From NCBI GenBank assembly GCA_945864585.1, contig CAMBCF010000048.1, forward strand, positions 1-36,214: DNA of 36,214 nucleotides, given 5' to 3'. Positions 22,399 through 30,439 of this stretch are shown in pieces (the first letter of the stretch is position 1; every line of letters starts with the position of its first letter). The position numbers were made by a program, and so were the translations under genes. The notes under the pieces are model-generated. The model did no database searches. It was not told the DNA's origin and worked only from the letters and a program-made list of their open reading frames with translations. Source of the DNA: Bordetella parapertussis (lineage in GTDB: Bacteria; Pseudomonadota; Gammaproteobacteria; Burkholderiales; SG8-41).

Positions 22399-22470
22399 CG
22401 TAGCGTGCGCTGTGCGCACGGGTGTTTTGCTGCCTCTCTCGCTGCCGTGCGCATGGCATAAGCTACACGC
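22399..22470 (+). repeat. REP-like repeat sharing 22 bases with 27705
   Basis: Bases 22399-22420 are identical to 27705-27726 (core CGTAGCGTGCGCTGTGCG). A degenerate second arm, GCGCATGGCATAAGCTACACG, follows at 22449-22469, so the element is an imperfect inverted repeat. It sits just after a receptor stop codon. Confidence 0.7.
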
Positions 22471-22482
22471 TTCTGCGCCCTA

Positions 22483-22524
22483 CTACCTGGGCTTGAACAA
22501 AAGCGTAAACGTCGCGAGCGACTC
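22483..22524 (-). pseudogene. Possible 3' tail of a third SBP_bac_5 peptide-binding protein gene
   Basis: On the minus strand the frame reads AVESLATFTLLFKPR and stops at 22483-22485. The intact end of the binding-protein gene at 23404 reads TDEFTFAHLFKPK and stops. The nucleotide match TTGAACAAA.GCG.AAACGT is clear, though short. It would be the last dozen codons of another copy, the rest having been lost upstream. Confidence 0.4.
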
Positions 22525-22671
22525 AACTGCATCAATCATGACCTCAACTGACAGGATGAATCAGAATGCGCATGTCACAGATCGACACAAAGCCCGAGGT
22601 ATCGTCGTATCATCATACAGCCATCGGATGAGATCGTCTCCGGCAGTCAATCAAGCCGCCCAACGTTCACG

Positions 22672-22974
22672 CTAATCGGCGCGCGCAGGTTTTGCGCGCG
22701 TCCGTGTTGAGCGTGTAGTTAGACCTTTCACGACGATCTTGCGCAATTCATTGTTGATTCGAGTTTGATAGCCACTGCCTTGGGCTCGAAAAAAAGCGAT
22801 AACGTCCGAATCGAGGCGCACGGTAGTAAGTACTTTAGTCGGTGCTTTCTGCGGACCGCGACCGCGCTTAAGGATCGGTGGTCCTAGCATTTGTTCGGAC
22901 CAGGGAGGGTTATCGGGGTCTACCCGCTTACTTGAAGTGGTTCTTGGCGACTTCAAGGTAATAGCGTTTTTCAT
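22672..22974 (-). CDS. brnA: BrnA-family antitoxin
   Basis: A 100-residue protein. The N-terminal part VDPDNPPWSEQMLGPP is typical of BrnA, and VLTTVRLDSDVIAFFRAQGSGYQTRINNELRKIV is its ribbon-helix-helix DNA-binding domain. It neutralises BrnT and represses the operon. The gene overlaps the end of brnT by 47 bases; the ATG at 22974 gives the family N-terminus only after about 18 residues, so a later start is possible. The C-terminus is extended by an Arg/Thr-rich tail. Confidence 0.9.
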   Translation of the reverse strand: MKNAITLKSPRTTSSKRVDPDNPPWSEQMLGPPILKRGRGPQKAPTKVLTTVRLDSDVIAFFRAQGSGYQTRINNELRKIVVKGLTTRSTRTRAKPARAD

Positions 22975-23209
22975 GTTTCACCGCCTCGCGTAAGGAAATT
23001 ATGTGGGGCCCGGCACGACGTTCCGTGTACATCAGCACGGCCACTGTGCCTTCCAATAGTCCGAAGGTGACCAAACGTTTCTCACCATAAGACTGACGGA
23101 CGTCTTCACGAGTAATTGTGAAGTTATCCCAAATGACATCGCACCCTACGAAGTCGAACCCGTGATCTTTGATGTTTTCCTGCCGCTTGGTCTCGTCCCA
23201 GGTAGTCAC
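22928..23209 (-). CDS. brnT: BrnT-family ribonuclease toxin
   Basis: A 93-residue toxin of the BrnT family, a RelE-like fold that cleaves RNA. Family marks are WDETKRQENIKDHGFDFVGCDVIWDN at the start, DVRQSYGEKRLVTFGLLEGTVAVLMYTER in the middle and IISLREAVKHEKRYY near the end. Gene order brnT then brnA on one strand is the standard operon. It separates the broken binding-protein gene (23404) from the putative tail of another copy (22483), so it lies inside the remains of a peptide importer operon. Confidence 0.92.
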   Translation of the reverse strand: MTTWDETKRQENIKDHGFDFVGCDVIWDNFTITREDVRQSYGEKRLVTFGLLEGTVAVLMYTERRAGPHIISLREAVKHEKRYYLEVAKNHFK

Positions 23210-23403
23210 GCGTAAATTGTAGTAACAAACTACGGGTTACGCAAGGCAAACATTGAAATGTCGAACGAGAATTAGTCGATCTCCCTTACTTCGATCACGA
23301 ACTGCCGGTCGTGTTGTGTTGCCTCGTAGAGCCTATGCAACGCATCGCGTGACCACGTTCGCGAATGATGCGGTTCGCTGTGCTCACCACATCCTGCGCA
23401 CTG

Positions 23404-25028
23404 CTATTTGGGTTTGAACAAATGCGCAAACGTAAACTCATCCGTGCGCGGCGTGTAGCTGACGTCGCTGCGCATCGCCCAACTGACAATCTGATGATGC
23501 AATGGAATCAGCGGCACATCGTTCATCGCGACGGCGGTGGCTTCGCGGGCGAGGGCTTCGCGTGCCTTGGCATCCACCGAGGCGAGGGACTGGCCGATCA
23601 ACTGATCCAGTTTGGGGTTGGACGAGCGACCCCAGTTCCACGCGCCCCATGCGCGCTCCCGATTCGGCGTGGCGAGCAGCGAACGCAACGCGAGGTCGCC
23701 CGCGAAGGAGCCCCAGCCCAGCAGGGAAAAACTGGTTTCTTCCTTGCGCACGTTGCCTAGAAAGGCGTTGAGCGGCAATGCTTCGACTTTGGTTTGTATG
23801 CCGATGCGCGCGAGCATTTGCGCCACCGCTTGCAGCACTTGCTCGTCGTTGATGTAGCGGTTGTTGGGGCCGGAGAGCGTGACGTTGAAGCCATTGGGGT
23901 AGCCCGCTTCGGCCAGCAGTTTTTTTGCGCCATCGGGGTTGTGGGCTTCGGGTTTCAGTTGCGGGTTGTGGCCAAACACGCCGGGTGACACGATGTTGGC
24001 GGCGTGCACCGCGAGTTTTTCCATCACGCGCTCGGTGATGGCCGGGCGGTTGATCGCCATCGACATGGCGCGGCGCACGTGCACATCCATGAACGGATTC
24101 TTGGCGAGCGGCTTGCCGGCGCTGTCGGTGAGCCACGGCGGTTGATTACGATACTGATCGAGATGCAAAAAGATGGTGCGCCATGACACGGTATGTTCAA
24201 GTTTTAACTTATTGTTTTTTTTTATAGTTTTTCTCTGTCCGCGGGGGGGCACGTGTTCGATCACATCGAGCTCGCCGGAGAGCAGTGCGGCGGTACGCAC
24301 CGGGTCGGTGGGGATGATGCGCAGCGTGAGTTTTTCCCACGCCGGACGCCCGCCCAATAGTTGTCGTTGCGCAGGTACTCGACACGGTCACCGCGCGCAA
24401 AGCGCACGAATTTGTAGGGCCCGGTGCCGATGGTTGCGCGGCCCGATTCAAAATCTTCCGGCGCGGCGTTGGCGGCGGCTTTCCGCGAAACGATCATGAT
24501 CGAATTCAAATCTTCGGGCAGCGCGCCGTAGGGGGTGGCGGTTTTCAAACGTATGGTCAGTTTGTCGACGATCTCCCTGGCGACGATGGCGCGCACGTAC
24601 GCGGCAAATCCGCCGGGACTGCCTTTGATGTTGAACGGGCGTTCGAGCGAAAAAAGCACGTCTTCGGCGGTGAGCTCCGAGCCATCATGAAATTTCACGC
24701 CGGGCCGTAGTTTAAATTCCCAGGTGGTGGCGTCCACTGCGCGCCAGGATGTAGCCAGGCCGGGAATAAGCCGCGTGCGTTCATCCGCATGCACCAGCGC
24801 GTCGAACACATGAAAGCCCACGGTTAGATTCGGCTGCGAGGCGAGAAAATGCGGATCCATGGTGGTGACGTCGGCGGACAGCCCAATGCGCAGGTCGGCG
24901 GCGTGGAGCGTGGCGCATAGCATGATGCTGAGGCATACAGGACTTAGGACTGAAAATTTAGGACTGAGTAACCTCAAGATCACCTCGTGCAATCGAGGCA
25001 TCATCACTTTCCGCCGCCTCTTGTTCAT
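23404..25028 (-). pseudogene. Peptide ABC transporter substrate-binding protein (SBP_bac_5), frameshifted
   Basis: The 5' half encodes a signal peptide and the first lobe of a DppA/OppA-like periplasmic binding protein (DLRIGLSADVTTMDPHF, LATSWRAVDATTWEFKLRPG, VKFHDGSELTAEDVLFSLER, ATIGTGPYKFVRF). At 24353-24355 the frame breaks: the expected YWGGRPAWEKL needs one more G in a G run (minus strand). The 3' half continues in the next frame to FAHLFKPK and the normal end. A second disturbed spot lies at 24220-24255, where a run of seven C and an extra AT replace the expected ADREKLKKNNK with an out-of-frame but compensated stretch. The start region carries a dispersed GGACT repeat inside the signal peptide. 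Either a decayed gene or one with homopolymer sequencing errors. Confidence 0.85.
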
Positions 25029-25035
25029 AACTACC

Positions 25036-25067
25036 CCTCAGTCCCCAGTCCTCAGTCCAAAGTCCTG
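25036..25067 (-). repeat. CAGTCC-type repeat, inverted partner at 24931-24967
   Basis: A tandem-like series CAGTCCC, CAGTCCT, CAGTCCA, AAGTCCT occupies the gap between the two binding-protein genes. A related series in opposite orientation (GGACTTAGGACTG…TTAGGACTGAG) lies at 24938-24967 inside the coding start of the downstream gene. Confidence 0.65.
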
Positions 25068-25069
25068 CC

Positions 25070-26160
25070 CTATTTGAATTCATGCGCCAGCATGCGCTCA
25101 TCCGTGCGCGGCGCATACGTTATGCCCTTGCGCGTGGCCCACAGATTGTGCTGGTGGTAGAGCGGAATAATGCCCAGATCGCCGACTGCGATTTCAGTGG
25201 CCTGTTGCAGCAGGCGTTCACGCCGGGTGTCGTCCACCGTGGCCAGCGCCTGCGTGAGCAGGTCATCCATTTTGACACTGGAGTAACGTCCGCGATTGGC
25301 GGCGCCCATGCCTTTCTGGGTGTTGAACGTCGCCAGCAGCGCTTTGAGCGGCGACGACGCCTCCGCAGTGTCCGAACCCCAGCCGACCAGCAGGAAGCTG
25401 AACTCGAGCTTGCTGCCGCGCGAAAAAACACGCTGGACGGCATCGCGTCCACGCGCGTCGCAATGCCCACCCGCGCCAGCAATTGCGCGATCGCCTGCGC
25501 GATTTGCTCATCGTTGACGTAACGGTTATTCGGTGCGTGCAGCGTAAGCCCGAAGCCGTCGGGGTAGCCGGCTTCGGCGAGCAGTTTCTTCGCGCCCTCG
25601 ACATCATAGGGCTCGAGTTTGAGCGCACTGCTGTAGCCGAACAAGCCTTCGGGCATCAGTCGCCCGGTGGAAACCGCAGCACCTTCCATCACGCGTTCGA
25701 CCAGCGCCTGACGGTTGATGGCTTTGGAAATCGCGCGCCGCACACGCAGGTCTTTGAGCGGATTTTTCTCCAGCGGCTTGCCCGCTTTATCGGTGACAAA
25801 CGGCGAACGCTCGCGATCACTGTCCAGATGCAAATACATCAGCCGGTGCGAAACCGTGCGGTAGAGTGTGAGATCGCTGCTTTTGGCGATGCGCGCAATA
25901 TCCGCGGTGGGCACGTTTTCAATCGCGCGTACATCGCCCGCCAGCAGTGCCGCCACCCGTGTGGGATCGGCAGTGATAATGCGCAGCGTCACTTTATCCC
26001 ACGCGGCTTTGGCGCCCCAATAGGCGTCGTTGCGCGCAAGTTCCATGCGGTCGCCCTTGGCGTAGCGCACGAACTTGAACGGCCCGGTGCCGATGGTGGC
26101 TTTGCCGCTGTTGAAATCCTCGGTCGCCGCACCCTTGGCGGCGCGCGCGGAGACGATGAA
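25070..26160 (-). pseudogene. Second SBP_bac_5 peptide-binding protein, 5' truncated and frameshifted
   Basis: A paralogue of the preceding binding-protein gene. The visible sequence begins abruptly at IVSARAAKGAATEDFNSGKATIGTGPFKFVRYAKGD, which corresponds to about residue 180 of the neighbour, so signal peptide and first lobe are gone. It continues well (LRIITADPTRVAALLAGDV, AKKLLAEAGYPDGFGLTLHAPNNRYVNDEQ) until a run of six A at 25423-25428, where the frame shifts. The expected VFFSRGSKLEFSFLLVGWGSD resumes in another frame, ending YAPRTDERMLAHEFK at 25070. One short ORF with TGA/ATG context near 26160 does not restore a start. Two independent lesions make this a true pseudogene even if the homopolymer shift were an error. 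Confidence 0.88.
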
Positions 26161-26269
26161 TCATGAGAACTCTCCACAAATCGATGGCTTGCAGGATACC
26201 GGATTTTAGCCGGATTGACAGTGTGCCAGCCCCCTTCTATGCTGCATCTTTGATGCTTGGAGTCGCCGC

Positions 26270-27433
26270 ATGAATGTCCCCGCAACCAGCGTGGAAATGA
26301 TCCGCAAGCTGGTCGCTTTTCCCACGGTGAGCCGCGAATCGAATCTCGATTTGATCGACTTCGTGCGCGAGTACCTGAAGCCGTTGGGGGCCGAGGTGCG
26401 TCTGACCTTCGATGATGACAAGCGCAAGGCCAATCTGTTCGCCACACTCGGCCCGCGCTGTGATGGCGGCATCGTGCTGTCGGGGCACACCGACGTGGTG
26501 CCGGTGCAGGGTCAGGCGTGGGATAGCGACCCTTTCACCCTGCTGGAGCGCGACGGCAAATTATACGGGCGCGGCACTTGCGACATGAAAGGCTTCATTG
26601 CAGTGGTACTGGCTTTGCTGCCGGAATTTCTGTCGCGCGGTTTGAAGTCGCCGCTGCATCTGGCGTTTTCGTATGATGAAGAAGTCGGCTGCATCGGCGT
26701 CGGCCGCATGCTTCACGATCTCAAAGCGGCAGGCATCAAACCGCAGTCGTGCATCGTTGGCGAGCCGACGATGATGAAACCGGTGATCGCGCACAAAGGC
26801 AAAAAAAGTTATCGCGCGACGGTGCGCGGCCTGGCGGCGCATTCGGCTTATGCGCCCAGCGGCGTGAATGCCGTGGAAGCGGCGGCGGAGGCGGTGGCGT
26901 ATCTGAAACGCATGGCGCGCCGGCATCGCGACAGCGGGCCGTATGATCGGGGCTTTGATGTGGCGCACACCACCGTACACACCGGCGTGCTGCAGGGGGG
27001 CACAGCGCTGAACATCGTGCCCCACGCATGCAGCTTTGACTTCGAGTTTCGCCATCTGCCGGGCGACGACCCGGAAAAATTATTCGAAGAATTCAAATTC
27101 TATGTCGCAAAAACGCTGGAGCCGGAGATGCAAGCGGTGTTCAAGGATGCGGGCTTTGATATTCAGTTGATGTCGCAGATTCCCGCGATGGACAACAGCG
27201 CGGAAACCGAAGTGGTGGCGCTGGCACAGGGGCTTTCGGGTAATTTTGAAACCGGCAAGGTGTCGTATGGCACCGAAGGTTCGCAGTTTCAGCGCGCGGG
27301 TATTCCAGCGGTGATCTGCGGGCCGGGTTCGATAGAGCAGGCGCACCGGCCCAATGAATTTGTGAGTTTGGAGCAGATCGCGCACAGTGAGGCGTTTTTG
27401 CGCGGTTTGATGTCACGGCTATGCGAGAGTTAA
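26270..27433 (+). CDS. argE: ArgE-type M20 metallopeptidase (acetylornithine deacetylase family)
   Basis: A complete 387-residue dinuclear zinc amidohydrolase. Metal ligands and catalytic residues are visible: H73 and D75 in SGHTDVVPVQG, D105 in GRGTCDMKGF, the catalytic and bridging Glu pair in YDEEVGC (137-138), and the C-terminal His in IEQAHRPNEF. The dimerisation domain spans about 180-290 (AHKGKKSYRATVRGLAAHSAYAP). The WDSDPF and GRGTCDMKGF wording is that of ArgE proteins, which deacetylate N-acetylornithine; in this setting, away from other arg genes, a broader N-acyl-amino-acid deacylase role is possible. The ATG at 26270 gives the expected N-terminus (SVEMIRKLVAFPTVSRESN), preceded by GGAG. 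It is divergent from the decayed peptide-binding genes. Confidence 0.9.
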   Translation: MNVPATSVEMIRKLVAFPTVSRESNLDLIDFVREYLKPLGAEVRLTFDDDKRKANLFATLGPRCDGGIVLSGHTDVVPVQGQAWDSDPFTLLERDGKLYGRGTCDMKGFIAVVLALLPEFLSRGLKSPLHLAFSYDEEVGCIGVGRMLHDLKAAGIKPQSCIVGEPTMMKPVIAHKGKKSYRATVRGLAAHSAYAPSGVNAVEAAAEAVAYLKRMARRHRDSGPYDRGFDVAHTTVHTGVLQGGTALNIVPHACSFDFEFRHLPGDDPEKLFEEFKFYVAKTLEPEMQAVFKDAGFDIQLMSQIPAMDNSAETEVVALAQGLSGNFETGKVSYGTEGSQFQRAGIPAVICGPGSIEQAHRPNEFVSLEQIAHSEAFLRGLMSRLCES

Positions 27434-27435
27434 AA

Positions 27436-27693
27436 ATGTCAATAAAAACAATTAGTTATGAAGCTACCACGTGGGGCGGACTGGTGTTGCCCGTGGGAAC
27501 CCCGCGTGAAATCGTGGCGAAGCTCAATGCCGAAATAAACCGTGCGCTGCAATCGCCACAGTTAAAGGAGCGCTATGCCGCGATAGATGCCGAGCCCGTC
27601 GGCGGCAGCATTGCCGAGTTTGCCGAGTTCGTAAAAAAGGAATCGGCGAAGCGGGGTGAGGTGGTGCGCAAATCCGGAGCGAAGCTGGATTGA
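27436..27693 (+). pseudogene. 3' fragment of a Bug/TctC receptor gene
   Basis: The frame encodes about 80 residues equal to the C-terminal quarter of a receptor: YEATTWGGLVLPVGTPREIVAKLNAEINRAL, then KERYAAIDAEPVGGSIAEFAEFVKKESAKRGEVVRKSGAKLD. In the complete paralogues the YE.STWYGL motif lies near residue 240 of about 320. The 5' three quarters are missing and a chance ATG (27436, or 27421 overlapping the argE-like stop) precedes a short foreign leader. The usual Trp of the KWGxVV tail is Arg here. A degraded remnant, though it could be translated behind argE. Confidence 0.82.
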
Positions 27694-27704
27694 TTGTCGC
27701 GATG

Positions 27705-27787
27705 CGTAGCGTGCGCTGTGCGCACGAATAGTCCCGGTCCCGTGTCTACTATTCGTCCGGTTTATCGCGCGCATGGCGCACGCTACG
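27705..27787 (+). repeat. REP-like nested inverted repeat
   Basis: CGTAGCGTGCGC at 27705-27716 pairs perfectly with GCGCACGCTACG at 27776-27787, and ACGAATAG at 27724-27731 with CTATTCGT at 27749-27756. It fills the gap between the receptor fragment and the deacylase gene. The first 22 bases recur exactly at 22399-22420. Confidence 0.85.
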
Positions 27788-27812
27788 AAAACCATGTTTC
27801 TGGAACGCTATC

Positions 27813-29267
27813 ATGACCAACCCTCACTACGACCTCCTCATCCGCAACGCCACCATTATCGACGGCACGCGCGCCCCGCGTTTTCGGGGCGATATCGGTG
27901 TGCGCGGCGGCAGGATTGCAGATGTCGGTGATCTGCGTAGCGCAAGCACAGACTGTGAAATCGATGCCACCGGCCGTATTGCCGCACCCGGCTTTATCGA
28001 TGTGCATACCCATGATGACCGGCTGCTGTTTTCCGATCCGGCGATGACGCCGAAGGTGAGCCAGGGTGTGACCACGGTGATCGCCGGCAACTGTGGCATC
28101 AGTCTCGCGCATTCGCCTGCTGCGCGTGCCGGGGTGATTACGCCGCCGCTCGATCTGCTCGACAATGACGGCGGCTGGTTTCGTTTTCCGTCGTTCGGCG
28201 CGTATCGCGAAGAGCTTGCCGCGAAGCCCGCCGCCATCAACGCCGCGTGCCTGGTAGGACACACCACCTTTCGCGTCGCGGTGATGGACAAACTCGAACG
28301 CGCGGCGACTCCTGCAGAGATCGCGAAGATGCGGGAGATGGCGCGCGAGTCGCTGGCATCCGGCGCCATCGGCGTATCCACCGGCACTGCGTATTCGCCT
28401 GCGGCCAGTGCGCCGACCGAGGAAATCATCGAAGTGTGCCGCCCGCTCACCGAGTTCGGCGGACTTTACGTTACGCACATGCGCAACGAAGACGATCAGG
28501 TGATCGATTCGATTGAGGAGACCTGCGCCATCGGGCGCGCGCTCAAGGTGCCGGTGGTGATTTCGCATCACAAGACGGTGGGCATCCGCAACCACGGGCG
28601 CTCGGCGGAAACGCTGGCGCTAATCGAACGGCGCATGCGCGAGCAGCCGGTGTGCCTCGATTGTTATCCGTATATCGCGTCATCCACGGTGTTGCGTTAC
28701 GACCGGCTCGCACAATCCTCGCGCATCATCATCACCTGGTCGAAGCCGCATCCCGAATTCTCCGGCGTCGATCTCGACGAGGTCGCGCGCCGGCTCGGCA
28801 TGAGCGAGGCGGATGCGGTGGAGAAAATAAAACCCGCCGGTGCGATCTATTTCATGCTCGACGAAAAAGACGTGCAGCGCATCCTCGCCTTCGACGAAAC
28901 CATGATCGGTTCCGACGGTCTGCCGCACGACGCCAAGCCGCATCCGCGGCTGTGGGGCACCTTCCCGCGCGTGCTCGGCCACTACGCTCGCGACCTCAAG
29001 CTTTTTTCGCTGGAGACTGCGGTCTACAAAATGACGGGATTGCCGGCGAAGAATTTCGGCCTCTCCGGGCGCGGCCTACTGCAACCAGGCGCGCACGCCG
29101 ACATTACGCTGTTCGACGCTGCGTCGGTAATCGATGCGGCGGATTTCAAGAATTCAACCGCGCCGGCGAAAGGCATCGACACCGTCATCGTCAACGGCGA
29201 GATGGTGTGGCGCGACGGTAGCGCGACGGGCAAGCGGCCGGGGCGGCTGCTCACCAGAAAAACCTAG
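27813..29267 (+). CDS. N-acyl-D-amino-acid deacylase / D-aminoacylase family amidohydrolase
   Basis: A complete 484-residue amidohydrolase of the D-aminoacylase group. It opens DLLIRNATIIDGTRAPRFRGDIGVRGGRIADVG. Metal ligands are H65 and H67 (FIDVHTHDD), C94 (AGNCGIS, the cysteine typical of D-aminoacylases), a His in VVISHHK and a catalytic Asp in IGSDGLPHD. The C-terminal ARDL region and the GLLQPGAHADITLFD beta-sandwich complete it. These enzymes release D-amino acids from N-acyl-D-amino acids (some act on N-acyl-D-glutamate), in the cytoplasm. The neighbours argE-type deacylase, Glt importer and Asp/Glu racemase fit a D-amino-acid salvage role. The ATG at 27813 follows the TTTCTGGAACGC site. 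Confidence 0.92.
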   Translation: MTNPHYDLLIRNATIIDGTRAPRFRGDIGVRGGRIADVGDLRSASTDCEIDATGRIAAPGFIDVHTHDDRLLFSDPAMTPKVSQGVTTVIAGNCGISLAHSPAARAGVITPPLDLLDNDGGWFRFPSFGAYREELAAKPAAINAACLVGHTTFRVAVMDKLERAATPAEIAKMREMARESLASGAIGVSTGTAYSPAASAPTEEIIEVCRPLTEFGGLYVTHMRNEDDQVIDSIEETCAIGRALKVPVVISHHKTVGIRNHGRSAETLALIERRMREQPVCLDCYPYIASSTVLRYDRLAQSSRIIITWSKPHPEFSGVDLDEVARRLGMSEADAVEKIKPAGAIYFMLDEKDVQRILAFDETMIGSDGLPHDAKPHPRLWGTFPRVLGHYARDLKLFSLETAVYKMTGLPAKNFGLSGRGLLQPGAHADITLFDAASVIDAADFKNSTAPAKGIDTVIVNGEMVWRDGSATGKRPGRLLTRKT

Positions 29268-29286
29268 CCACAGCAAAGGTATAGCG

Positions 29287-29583
29287 ATGATAGTGACCGT
29301 ATTTCGTTCACGCTTGAAACCTGGGGCACTTCAGGAATATGCGCAATGGGCGGGCAGGATGAGTGAACTGGCAAAGACCATGCCCGGCTACATTTCGCAC
29401 AAGGGCTTCGTAGCGGATGATGGCGAACGCGTCACCCTGGTCGAGTTCGAATCGGAGGCAGCACAGCGCGCCTGGGCCATGCATCCGGAACATCTGGTGG
29501 CGCAACGCAAGGGGCGGCAAGATTTCTACAGCGAGTTCCGCATCCAGATTTGCACCGTGCAGCGCCAGCGTGAGTACCCTTGA
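29287..29583 (+). CDS. Antibiotic biosynthesis monooxygenase (ABM)-fold small protein
   Basis: A 98-residue protein with the dimeric alpha-beta barrel pattern of ABM-domain proteins: MIVTVFRSRLKPGALQEYAQ, MPGYISHKGFVADDGERVTLVEFES and AAQRAWAMHPEHLVAQRKGR. Members include small quinol or haem monooxygenases and isomerases; the substrate is not predictable. It starts 19 bases after the deacylase and ends eight bases before the next start, so a common transcript is likely. No ribosome binding site stronger than AAAGG. Confidence 0.8.
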   Translation: MIVTVFRSRLKPGALQEYAQWAGRMSELAKTMPGYISHKGFVADDGERVTLVEFESEAAQRAWAMHPEHLVAQRKGRQDFYSEFRIQICTVQRQREYP

Positions 29584-29591
29584 GGAAGGGC

Positions 29592-30359
29592 ATGGCGCGA
29601 TTTCGCATAGTCACACTCAACATGAAGCAGGATCACAAGCGCTGGGAGGCGCGGCGCGAACTCATCGCCGGGCAACTGGTTGAGCTTAAACCCGACCTGC
29701 TTGCCCTGAACGAAGTGTGCGTGCCGCGGCAGACTGCGCGCTGGGTGCAGAGCGTTGCGAAACAGCGGATGGGCATCGCGTATGCTCTGGTACAGCAGAC
29801 CAAGGTCAACGGCCTTGCAGCGATCGACGCCGAAGCGCTGCTCACGCGCTTCCCGCTGATGGAGACCGGAAATCTCGATTACCAGGCGCGCGACATGGTT
29901 GCGCTGGTTGCCCGCATCGTCGTCGATGCTGGGCCTGTCGATGTTTACGTTACGCACTTCTACCGCTCGATAGGCGACGATTCGCTGCGGCTGTATCAGG
30001 CGCAGCAGTTGCTGGCATGGATCGACAGCCGCAAGGATGTCGCGGCGCACATCGTGTGCGGGGACTTCAACGCGACGCTGAATAAGCCTTCGGCTGCGCT
30101 CATGGCGACACGTTTGCGGCACACGCAGAGCGCACCGACGGCATTCACGCCGCTCTCCTCAAGCGACGGCGCAGTCTCGCATCCCAATTGGCCGAGGATG
30201 GACCGATGCATAGACTACATCTGGGTCTCCGCAGGCGTGAACATCATCGACAGCGGCGTCTGCTTCGATAAGGCGAGCGCCGATGATGCATCACTGTGGC
30301 CGTCCGATCACGCCGGTGTGTGGGCGGATCTCGAAATAGCCAGCGCTTCGGCGCGGTGA
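29592..30359 (+). CDS. Endonuclease/exonuclease/phosphatase (EEP) family protein
   Basis: A 255-residue member of the EEP/DNase I-like superfamily. Catalytic segments are in order: FRIVTLNMKQ, DLLALNEVCVPR (metal Glu), DVYVTHFYRS, IVCGDFNATLNK (the GDFN motif) and the closing WPSDHAGVWADLE (the SDH motif). Such proteins cleave phosphodiesters in nucleic acids, lipids or phosphoinositols. ATG 29592 follows AGGAAGGG. It has no signal peptide. All active-site residues are present, so activity is likely; substrate unknown. Confidence 0.85.
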   Translation: MARFRIVTLNMKQDHKRWEARRELIAGQLVELKPDLLALNEVCVPRQTARWVQSVAKQRMGIAYALVQQTKVNGLAAIDAEALLTRFPLMETGNLDYQARDMVALVARIVVDAGPVDVYVTHFYRSIGDDSLRLYQAQQLLAWIDSRKDVAAHIVCGDFNATLNKPSAALMATRLRHTQSAPTAFTPLSSSDGAVSHPNWPRMDRCIDYIWVSAGVNIIDSGVCFDKASADDASLWPSDHAGVWADLEIASASAR

Positions 30360-30439
30360 CAGGATTCGAATCTGCCGGTGATTTATCAAAATCGACAGCA
30401 CGGGCCCCGCCACGCGCAACTACCGGCACCCAACTCATC

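Noticed and set aside
30360-30380. ATTCGAAT flanked by ACAGG/CTGCC, resembling a tRNA T-arm read on the minus strand
   Set aside because: The first pair of the stem fails and no D-arm, anticodon arm or matching acceptor strand can be folded from the neighbouring 80 bases.
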